Source: Candidatus Kapaibacterium sp. (GTDB lineage Bacteria; Bacteroidota; Ignavibacteria; Kapaibacteriales; UBA2268). Taken from it: a stretch of DNA of 13,152 nucleotides. How positions within the stretch are numbered: position 1 is the first letter of the stretch; each line of letters opens with the position of its first letter. The notes beneath the pieces were generated by a model. That model did not search any database. It was not told the origin of the DNA and worked only from the letters and a program-made list of their open reading frames with translations. Positions 7,329 to 13,152 of the stretch are shown one piece after another. The DNA is taken from NCBI GenBank assembly GCA_028691175.1, contig JAQUZU010000047.1, positions 1 through 13,152 on the forward strand, read 5' to 3'. Both the position numbers and the translations under genes were made by a program.

Positions 7329-9530
7329 TTATCTTACCTCTGCACCGCCTTGAATTTTATCCGAGATTGGGGATAGGACGGAAAGATTGCCGTTGCCGTC
7401 GCTTGCGGCGAGAACCATACCGAAGGACTCTGTGCCCATGAGTTTTGCCGGCTTGAGGTTTGCGACTATGACGACGATTTTGCCGATTAAGTCTTCCGGA
7501 GCATAGTGCTCGCTGATGCCGGCAACTATTGTTCGGCGGTCATTTTCGCCGGAAAGTTCTACGCAAAGTTTGAGTAATTTTTTCGATTTCTTGATTTTCT
7601 CTGCCGTGATGACTTTTGCTGTTCTGAGTTTGATTTTTTCGAAATCGGCGAACTCGATCAGTTCATCTTGCGGGATTTCTGCCGCATGCTGCGAATTCTT
7701 CTCGCCAAGTTTAGCGACTTGTGCGTCGATTGTTTCCTGCTCGATTCGCGAGAAGAGCAGTTCCGGCGTGTTAATCGGAGTACCGCTTTCGAGCGCAAAG
7801 TCGAAAGCATTATTCCAATAATCCGGACGAACATCTAAGCGCAAAGTCGATTCGCCGGTTGCTGCTTGCGGCATATTCAGGAAGTTGAAAATTGCTTTCG
7901 ACGTCATCGGAACAATCGGTGCGAACAGCACGGCGAGTGCTTTTGCGGTCTGCATGCAGAGATAGACCGATTTTGCACATGCTTCGCACGAAGTTTTAAT
8001 AACTTTCCAAGGCTCTTCGTCGTTGAAATATTTATTTGCGGCGCGAGCGATATTCATAGTTTCGGTGATTGCATCGCGGAAGCGGAATTTGTCGTAATTA
8101 GCAGAAATTTTTGCAATTCCGGAATTTACTGCCGCCAGCAATTCGACGTCGTTAGAATTTAGCGAAGCCGGTGCTTCGCATTTTGAGCCTGAATTCAGAG
8201 ATTTATAGTATTCTTTCACATCACTTACGAAATTCGCGTATTCGCCGGTTAGTTCCGGAACTTTTCCGTCGAAATTCTTTATCAAAAATTGCAATGATCG
8301 GTTTATGAAATTGCCGAAAATTGCAGAAAGTTCGTTGTTGTTGCGTGCCTGAAAATCTTTCCAGGTGAAGTCTGCGTCTTTAGTTTCCGGGAAGTTCATC
8401 GCAAGTGTGTATCGCAGAGCCGAAATCATGTTTTCCTGCGGAAAGTCGTTTTCGAATTCCTTCAGTTCGATGCTCCAGTTGCGCGATTTTGAGAATTTCT
8501 CGCCCTCCAGGTTGAGAAACTCGTTTGCCGGGACGTTTTCCGGGACGTTGTAGCCGTCGTTGCGTGCATGCAACATTGCCGGAAAAATCAGCGTATGAAA
8601 TACGATGTTATCTTTTCCGATAAAAGCAATATAGCGAGCACCGTCGCCCTTCCACCACTTTTCCCAGTCGCCGAGTTCGGCTTTGCCTTCTTTGTGCAGC
8701 TGGCGGATAATTTCCTTCGTTGCGGTGATATAGCCTAATACCGCTTCAAACCAGACGTAGAGAGCCTTTCCGGCGGATTTCTCTTTTGGAATTTCCGGAA
8801 CGTCGCCGATTGAAATTCCCCAAGAGAGGTCGCGCGTAATCGCACGCTCCGAAAATCCCTGCTTCAGCCAACTGCGCGATTGCTGCAGGACGTTATCCTT
8901 CCATGTGCCGGCGTTTTGTTCAATGTAATTTTCGAGAAATTCCTGAAATTTATTGAATTGCATGTACCAATGTGTCGTTTTTTTGACGATCGGTGTGTCG
9001 CCGGTAACGAGGCTTTTCGGCTCTTTCAAGTTTAATTGATCATAGTAAGCGCCACATGCGTCGCATTGGTCGCCACGGGCGTGGTCGGCTCCGCAATTTG
9101 GGCAAATGCCTTCTACATAGCGGTCCGGCAGAAACATTTGTGCTTTCGGATCATAAAATTGCGCTTCTTCCTTTTCGACCAGCAGACCTTTCTGCAGAAA
9201 GTCGCGGAAAAATTCCAGTGCGTCGGCAGCATGGTCAGGATTAGAAGTGCGCGAATATATATCAAAGCTCATTCCGAATTTATCGAATGCTTCTTTGTTT
9301 GCATAGTGATATTTGTCTATGATGTCCTTTGGGGTAACTTTTTCTTTTTCGGCAGCGATTGTAATTGCTACGCCGTGCTCGTCCGAGCCGCAGACATACA
9401 TTACTTCTTCGCCTTTCAGACGCAAATATCTTGCGTAAATATCGGCTGTGAGATATGCACCCGCACAGTGCCCGAGGTGAATATAACCGTTGGCATAGGG
9501 CAGGGCGGAGGTGATTAGAGTCCTTTTCAT
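7329..9530 (-). CDS. metG: Methionyl-tRNA synthetase with C-terminal EMAPII/Trbp111 domain
   Basis: This cytoplasmic class I synthetase charges initiator and elongator tRNA-Met with methionine using ATP. The 733-residue product has the full long form. The Rossmann catalytic domain carries the HIGH signature as HLGH (18-21, within PYANGYIHLGH) and the KMSKS loop as KFSKS (345-349). The connective-peptide zinc knuckle is C143-x2-C146 and C156-x2-C159. The anticodon-binding helical domain spans about 380-560, including a WKDF motif near 390. A linker leads to the OB-fold tRNA-binding domain (about 626-733; FEKIKLRTAKV, TIVAGISEHY, NLKPAKLMG), which dimerises the enzyme and improves tRNA capture. 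The ATG is the only sensible start, 38 bases after the -7 element. The gene is transcribed from its own strong promoter. Confidence 0.98.
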   Translation of the reverse strand: MKRTLITSALPYANGYIHLGHCAGAYLTADIYARYLRLKGEEVMYVCGSDEHGVAITIAAEKEKVTPKDIIDKYHYANKEAFDKFGMSFDIYSRTSNPDHAADALEFFRDFLQKGLLVEKEEAQFYDPKAQMFLPDRYVEGICPNCGADHARGDQCDACGAYYDQLNLKEPKSLVTGDTPIVKKTTHWYMQFNKFQEFLENYIEQNAGTWKDNVLQQSRSWLKQGFSERAITRDLSWGISIGDVPEIPKEKSAGKALYVWFEAVLGYITATKEIIRQLHKEGKAELGDWEKWWKGDGARYIAFIGKDNIVFHTLIFPAMLHARNDGYNVPENVPANEFLNLEGEKFSKSRNWSIELKEFENDFPQENMISALRYTLAMNFPETKDADFTWKDFQARNNNELSAIFGNFINRSLQFLIKNFDGKVPELTGEYANFVSDVKEYYKSLNSGSKCEAPASLNSNDVELLAAVNSGIAKISANYDKFRFRDAITETMNIARAANKYFNDEEPWKVIKTSCEACAKSVYLCMQTAKALAVLFAPIVPMTSKAIFNFLNMPQAATGESTLRLDVRPDYWNNAFDFALESGTPINTPELLFSRIEQETIDAQVAKLGEKNSQHAAEIPQDELIEFADFEKIKLRTAKVITAEKIKKSKKLLKLCVELSGENDRRTIVAGISEHYAPEDLIGKIVVIVANLKPAKLMGTESFGMVLAASDGNGNLSVLSPISDKIQGGAEVR

Positions 9531-9567
9531 TTCGTTCCGTTTATATTTTTTTCTAATTAATTAGTTG

Positions 9568-9597
9568 CAAAAATAACAAAAAATATTGCTTTAACAA
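9568..9597 (-). promoter_or_regulatory. Promoter of metG
   Basis: On the minus strand, TTG (9595-9597), a 19-base spacer and TATTTTTG (9568-9575) match the Bacteroidota consensus exactly. The start would be near 9561, giving a leader of about 30 bases with no strong ribosome binding site. Only about 35 bases separate this promoter from the terminator of the upstream PPIase gene. Confidence 0.7.
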
Positions 9598-9635
9598 AGT
9601 ATTATAATGTTTAATGAATATGATGATTATGTGAC

Positions 9636-9669
9636 AAAAAAAGGTCGGCAAGACTTTCGCCCGCCGACC
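9636..9669 (-). terminator. Intrinsic terminator of the PPIase gene
   Basis: On the minus strand GGTCGGC (9663-9669) pairs with GCCGACC (9643-9649) around a 13-base loop, followed by seven T (9636-9642). It lies 26 bases after the stop codon. A-T pairs can extend the base of the stem. It insulates metG from the upstream gene. Confidence 0.85.
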
Positions 9670-9695
9670 TTTCGTGTTTTTTGGAAATCAACTTT

Positions 9696-11885
9696 TTAGA
9701 AATTGGTTCCGTAAATTTCGATACGTTTATCTTCGATAGTTGCGAGCTCTTTAAGTTTTGCGTACCACATGTTGAATGCCATTGACTGACCATTCTTTGC
9801 GTATTTGGTGAATTCATCGCGAGAAATGCTCTTGAAAGCCGGAGCAGTGAAGTCGTTGCGTGTTTCAACCTGCATGATGTAGTAGCCGCGTTCGCCGCGA
9901 ATAATCGGAGAAATTTGGCCTGTCGGCAAAGTAACTGCCTTTTGAGTGAAAGCGAAGTCGCGACCGAGTTGCGGAACTGAACCGTTGTTCTTTACGTTTT
10001 CGGCAAACTTTACTCCGGAAGTTGAATCAGCACGCATTGCAGTCAGGTTGCCACCTTTGGATTTCAAGTCTGCAAGTGCTTTTTCTGCTTGTGCTTTTAC
10101 CATGTCAAGTTTTTTGCTGTGCTTCAATATAGCGGTAATTTCTTCGCGTTTGTCTGCGAGAGTTGCGATGCCGGCTTTTCTTTCTGCTACAACTTGTGCG
10201 ATAACATAACCTATGTTTTCATCTTCCCAAGGACCGAATGCTTGTTTAACTTCCTGTTGGAAGGAAGCAACAGTAATATACGGAGACATAAAGCCCGGTA
10301 CGTTTCTGTCGTTAGTGAAGAACGGAGTTTCGTTCGGTTTTGTCGGGGTCGGAAGCACTTTCTTCATTGCACTTTCGAGCGACATGCCTTTTTCATTTAC
10401 TAAATTAACGATTTCGTTAGCCATACGAACAGTTTGTTTTCTGGCTAATTTTGAAATTTGCGGTTTGATTGTAATGTCGCTATAGCTGATTTCTTCAACG
10501 TCTTCAGATTTTTTCTCTTCGACTTTAATGATATGATAGCCGTACATTGTTTCGATCGGAGCAGTGATATCGCCTGCTTTTGCAGCAAATGCTGCATCTT
10601 CAAATTCTTTTACCATCTGTCCGCGTTTGAAGAAACCGAGGTCGCCACCCTGTGATGCAGAGCCGTCTTGCGAGAATTCTTTTGCTAATTCAGCGAAATC
10701 GCCGGTTTTTGTTTTAGCATAGATTTCGTCGATTTTTTTCTTTGCTGCGGCTTTGTCATCGCCGAATTTAATTAAAATGTGGCTTGCTTTTACTTCTTCG
10801 TTGGTGGTTGTTCTTCTGTCTGAAAGTTTATAGAAGTGGAAACCGTCCTGAGTCGGAATCGGACCTGCGAAATCGCCGGCAGGAATGCCCGTGAGGACTG
10901 CAGCAAATCTCGGATCTAATTGGTTGATCGGAGTGTAATCGAATACTTCGCTGACGTTATCGCGAACTCTCTCTGCGAATACGCTGTCGAGTTTGCCTTC
11001 GGTTTTTGCATTTACCAAATTTTCGTAAAGTTTTTTGACTTTTTTGTCGGCAGCGAGGCTGTCGTTATGTGAAGCAACGATCGGGAACGTAGCGTATTTG
11101 ATTTGTCTTTGTTCGCGTTGTTCGTAGAATTCTTTGTGTGCTTCATAATATTTTTTGATTTCGTCTTCCGATACTTTAACGTCTTCGTCTTTGATTGCAT
11201 TTGCATCAAAAAGTACGTAAGCAACATTTGCGGAAACTGTATCGTCTTTGATGCACTCTTGAGCATAAAGCGGCGAAACGATTGTGCCGGCAGTTGCTAC
11301 GAGAGACTGAATATTCGATACCAATAATTGAGTTTCGACATTCTGCTGAACGGAAATGAAGTATTCTCTGAATACTCTGAGGCGTTCTGCTTTATCTTGT
11401 GCAGACAATCCTTTATAGGCTTCTTCCGGGTGAGTAACATAAGTCTTATAAAGAGCGATGTTAAAGTTTCCGGTTGAATCGGTGAAGATTTGTCTTACTT
11501 CTTGCGGCGGATTTTCAAGCATCACGTCCAATAAAGCGCCTTCAGTTACGTTTGCACCGGCTTTTACGGCTTCTTGTCTGAGCAATGTTTCATCGACGAG
11601 CTGATTAAAAAGTTGCAGTCTGATTTGAGTGCTGTTCGGCTCTTGTGCGTTCGGATTGTATCTTTTTGCATCTCTTTGTTGTTCTTCGAGTTTGCGGGCT
11701 TTCACCTCGAAATCTTTATAGGAAATTGCTTCATCATTAACGATTGCAATTTCTTCTACCATGTTTCCGCTTCTGCCCAATGTATTCGGATCCATATCCG
11801 ATACAACGAAGAATGCGATGAAAATAATTGCGAATACCGCAAGCAAGTACGGTGATGTTTGTCGAATCCTCTCTAAGGTTCCCAT
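9696..11885 (-). CDS. Membrane-anchored parvulin-type peptidyl-prolyl isomerase (PpiD/SurA-like foldase)
   Basis: The 729-residue product has a short cytoplasmic N-terminus and one membrane anchor (about 12-29, SPYLLAVFAIIFIAFFVV), then a large periplasmic part. This is the architecture of PpiD, which assists proteins emerging from the Sec translocon. An N-terminal SurA_N-like chaperone region (about 45-250) precedes a well-preserved parvulin domain (364-456). That domain has the conserved ASHIL with H369, FAELAKEFSQD (397-407), GGDLGFF (413-419) and GYHIIKV with H451. E. coli PpiD's parvulin domain is inactive, but this one keeps the family motifs and is probably catalytic. Two more regions end in the same kind of motif (about 337-357 and 655-677), suggesting degenerate extra rotamase folds. 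GGAG lies 11 bases before the ATG. I do not assign ppiD as a gene symbol because orthology cannot be shown from sequence alone. Confidence 0.9.
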   Translation of the reverse strand: MGTLERIRQTSPYLLAVFAIIFIAFFVVSDMDPNTLGRSGNMVEEIAIVNDEAISYKDFEVKARKLEEQQRDAKRYNPNAQEPNSTQIRLQLFNQLVDETLLRQEAVKAGANVTEGALLDVMLENPPQEVRQIFTDSTGNFNIALYKTYVTHPEEAYKGLSAQDKAERLRVFREYFISVQQNVETQLLVSNIQSLVATAGTIVSPLYAQECIKDDTVSANVAYVLFDANAIKDEDVKVSEDEIKKYYEAHKEFYEQREQRQIKYATFPIVASHNDSLAADKKVKKLYENLVNAKTEGKLDSVFAERVRDNVSEVFDYTPINQLDPRFAAVLTGIPAGDFAGPIPTQDGFHFYKLSDRRTTTNEEVKASHILIKFGDDKAAAKKKIDEIYAKTKTGDFAELAKEFSQDGSASQGGDLGFFKRGQMVKEFEDAAFAAKAGDITAPIETMYGYHIIKVEEKKSEDVEEISYSDITIKPQISKLARKQTVRMANEIVNLVNEKGMSLESAMKKVLPTPTKPNETPFFTNDRNVPGFMSPYITVASFQQEVKQAFGPWEDENIGYVIAQVVAERKAGIATLADKREEITAILKHSKKLDMVKAQAEKALADLKSKGGNLTAMRADSTSGVKFAENVKNNGSVPQLGRDFAFTQKAVTLPTGQISPIIRGERGYYIMQVETRNDFTAPAFKSISRDEFTKYAKNGQSMAFNMWYAKLKELATIEDKRIEIYGTNF

Positions 11886-11936
11886 TTGTAAAAATTCTCC
11901 ATTATTCTATTAATAATATAATTTTTTCTTGTTCTC

Positions 11937-11954
11937 GTCAGGACAAAGCCTGAC
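11937..11954 (-). other. Leader hairpin of the PPIase transcript
   Basis: GUCAGG-CUUUGU-CCUGAC on the minus strand forms a six-pair stem with a six-base loop. It lies about 10 bases downstream of the predicted start of transcription and about 50 bases before the ATG. Its position at the extreme 5' end suits an mRNA-stabilising stem-loop, but chance or a dispersed palindrome is not excluded. Confidence 0.4.
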
Positions 11955-11971
11955 ACACGTATAGCAAACTA

Positions 11972-12002
11972 CAAAAATATCTATGTTTTTGCAGTTTTCC
12001 AA
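11972..12002 (-). promoter_or_regulatory. Promoter of the PPIase gene
   Basis: On the minus strand, TTG (12000-12002), a 20-base spacer and TATTTTTG (11972-11979) match the Bacteroidota consensus exactly. Transcription would begin near 11965, giving a leader of about 80 bases. The promoter lies in the 204-base gap after the YciO-like gene, so the two genes are probably separate units. Confidence 0.7.
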
Positions 12003-12065
12003 TATTTTTCTTTATTTTTTGCAAAATTTATTGCTATTGCGAGGTTTATATTTTGAATGAATCTT

Positions 12066-12079
12066 TTGCCGGCGGGCAA
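12066..12079 (-). terminator. Small hairpin after the YciO-like gene
   Basis: TTGCC-CGCC-GGCAA on the minus strand forms a five-pair stem about ten bases past the stop codon. An alternative pairing uses GCCG/CGGC. It is followed by AAAGATTC rather than T, so it is a poor intrinsic terminator. It may only protect the 3' end. Confidence 0.25.
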
Positions 12080-12089
12080 CGGCATGATT

Positions 12090-12737
12090 TTACTCTTCAA
12101 TATCTGTTTTTTCTCTTACTTTTTCCATTCCGGCTCCGTGCCTGATGAACGAAAAGTCGTCTGAAGTCATGTCTATTACAGTCGATTCGCCGGCAAAGCC
12201 GTATTCGTCTGCCGTCGCTACATAGTCAACCTGATTGCCGAATTCTTCGATAATCAACTCCGGAGCTGTATAGTGGTCGAACAATTCGTTATGTTTTGCA
12301 CTTGTTGCTATCAGCGGAACTTTCAGCGAACGCAGCAAAGTCTGCGAAAGCACGTCTGCCGGCACGCGGATTCCCGTGGTTTTCTTTTTCGGATCGAGCA
12401 CTATTTTCGGCACAGACGGCGAACTCGGCAGAACGAACGTGTATGGTCCCGGAATTAAGCCCTTGATTGTCTTGTACGCCTTGTTCGAAACTTTTGCGTA
12501 TTCGGCGATATTCGAGAGCGAGTCGCAGAGAAAAGTGAGTGGCTTGTGCTCCGGAAGTTTCCGCAGGCGGCGCAGCCTTTCGATTGCATTTTTTTGCGAA
12601 ATCGCACAACCAAGGCAGAAACCCGTGTCGGTCGGAAATAAAATTACAGCACCGTCGCGCAGTGCTTCTACTATTTTGTAAATTTTGTGTAAATCCGGAT
12701 TTTCCGGGTGCATCTTTAAAAATACTGCCGATGACAT
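12090..12737 (-). CDS. YciO-like protein of the Sua5/YrdC family
   Basis: This 215-residue protein has a single YrdC-type domain. Family members YrdC/Sua5 make threonylcarbamoyl-AMP from threonine, bicarbonate and ATP for t6A modification of tRNAs reading ANN codons. YciO is a paralogue whose in vivo role is less clear. Visible motifs are FPTDTGFCLGC (34-44), RLRKLPEHKPLTF (57-69), TGIRVP (121-126), LIATSA (142-147), STVIDM (185-190) and RHGAG (199-203). The N-terminus FLKMHPENP and the block KNAIERLRRLRKLP recall E. coli YciO more than YrdC. The usual SxN motif reads SAKHN here, a deviation at the nucleotide-binding site. GAGGG lies 3-7 bases before the ATG; an in-frame ATG at residue 9 is a less likely start. 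The gene diverges from the pseudo-receiver gene, and no convincing promoter is visible. Confidence 0.85.
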   Translation of the reverse strand: MSSAVFLKMHPENPDLHKIYKIVEALRDGAVILFPTDTGFCLGCAISQKNAIERLRRLRKLPEHKPLTFLCDSLSNIAEYAKVSNKAYKTIKGLIPGPYTFVLPSSPSVPKIVLDPKKKTTGIRVPADVLSQTLLRSLKVPLIATSAKHNELFDHYTAPELIIEEFGNQVDYVATADEYGFAGESTVIDMTSDDFSFIRHGAGMEKVREKTDIEE

Positions 12738-12893
12738 AAGCCCTCTGTTTTAGCGTTTTGTTAAATAGATTGTAATTAAGTTATTTGACGAATATTATCG
12801 AAAAGTATTTTACGGATATTTAAAAAAATAACAATAATAAAATAATTCATACGTTAATAATGCATGTGTTTGAGGATTAAAATGCGTGAAATA
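12738..12893. other. Divergent AT-rich intergenic region
   Basis: This 156-base spacer separates the divergent YciO-like and pseudo-receiver genes and must hold promoters for both. No perfect TAnnTTTG motif is present. The nearest plus-strand match is TTG (12785-12787), 18 bases and TATTTTAC, with two mismatches. On the minus strand TACTTTTC (12800-12807) has one mismatch but no TTG at the right distance. No hairpin or direct repeat stands out. Confidence 0.3.
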
Positions 12894-12897
12894 TGAA
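12883..12897 (+). other. Four-codon upstream frame overlapping the pseudo-receiver start
   Basis: ATG CGT GAA ATA TGA encodes MREI. GAGG lies about six bases upstream of its ATG, and its stop overlaps the next start as ATGA. The larger gene has no binding site of its own at normal spacing, because the GAGG is 17 bases away. This is the layout of translational coupling, but a chance frame this short is common. Confidence 0.35.
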
Positions 12898-13152
12898 TAA
12901 AACGTCTCGAAAAATATTACTTGTAGAGGTGAAAAGCCAAATTAATTCTGAATTAAACGGAATAATTGGTACAATTAATTATGAATTTGCGGCGGAAGCA
13001 AGTCCTGATGTTGTGTTGCTCGGCATAGATTTGCTTGATAGCGACGTAATTGCCGAAAAAGTTGCGGAACTATCCGGCAAATATATGGCGCCGGTGGTTT
13101 GTGTGTCCGAAAATTCAGACGAAGAGACTTTTCGAAAAATTGAAATCGCAAA
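12894..13152 (+). CDS. Gene start encoding a degenerate response-regulator receiver domain (3' end outside window)
   Basis: Only the first 86 codons are in the window, and the frame is open to the edge. The layout resembles a CheY-like receiver: strand 1 KILLVEV (7-13), strand 3 SPDVVLLGIDLL (37-48), a helix with VIAEKVAEL, strand 4 PVVCVSENSDEET (67-79). The phospho-accepting aspartate of the usual DVVLLD is G44 here, and only one residue (E12) of the acidic pair remains. The switch Thr/Ser is kept as S72. The distance from E12 to G44 is about a dozen residues shorter than in CheY, as if the helix-2 region were lost. It therefore cannot be phosphorylated in the standard way. The part beyond the window may carry a kinase, PAS or output domain; this is not visible. 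An in-frame stop just upstream (12888-12890) fixes the start at this ATG or later. Confidence 0.6.

Noticed and set aside
9036..9518. 160-codon open frame opposite metG
   Set aside because: It is a shadow of the catalytic domain of metG, with no ribosome binding site and no recognisable domain.
1..13152. CRISPR array, insertion sequence, prophage or toxin-antitoxin system
   Set aside because: I looked for spaced direct repeats, terminal inverted repeats with a transposase, integrase-like frames and small paired genes. None is present.

Overview
This window looks like an ordinary chromosomal segment of a Bacteroidota (FCB-group) bacterium. Three things in the sequence point there. The GH3 enzyme ends in a type IX secretion sorting domain. 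Four gene starts (tRNA-Gln, metG, the PPIase gene and mlaE) are preceded by TTG-N19/20-TATTTTTG or its one-mismatch variant, which matches the Bacteroidota primary-sigma consensus (TTG at -33, TAnnTTTG at -7). Several genes also have weak or no Shine-Dalgarno sequence. The protein flavour (MetG with a C-terminal EMAPII domain, a PpiD/SurA-like foldase, a STAS-MlaE fusion) would also fit deep FCB lineages such as Ignavibacteria or Kapabacteria, but I cannot place it below phylum.

Layout from left to right: tRNA-Gln(CUG) with its own promoter and terminator (minus); a MATE exporter (minus); a divergent mlaE-mlaF pair (plus) for an ABC-type phospholipid transporter, with no MCE/MlaD gene following; a short ribosome hibernation factor, hpf (minus), with a clean terminator; a large secreted GH3 beta-glycosidase with an inserted PA14 domain and a type IX tail (minus); metG (minus) with a strong promoter; a membrane-anchored parvulin-type foldase (minus) with promoter, leader hairpin and terminator; a YciO-type Sua5/YrdC-family protein (minus); and, diverging from it, the 5' part of a gene whose product begins with a degenerate response-regulator receiver fold, cut by the window end (plus).

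Most genes appear to be separate transcription units. The tightest coupling is mlaE-mlaF, whose reading frames are 1 base apart. The common functional theme, as far as one exists, is the cell envelope and export: lipid transport, drug/metabolite efflux, folding of exported proteins and a type IX secreted hydrolase, mixed with translation housekeeping (tRNA-Gln, metG, hpf, yciO-like).

I see no mobile element, CRISPR array, prophage or toxin system, and no intergenic stretch over 300 bases. Nothing here amounts to a clearly new system. The points most worth a second look are the pseudo-receiver gene with its overlapping four-codon upstream frame, a strand-asymmetric RNA hairpin between metG and the GH3 gene, and the orphan mlaEF pair.
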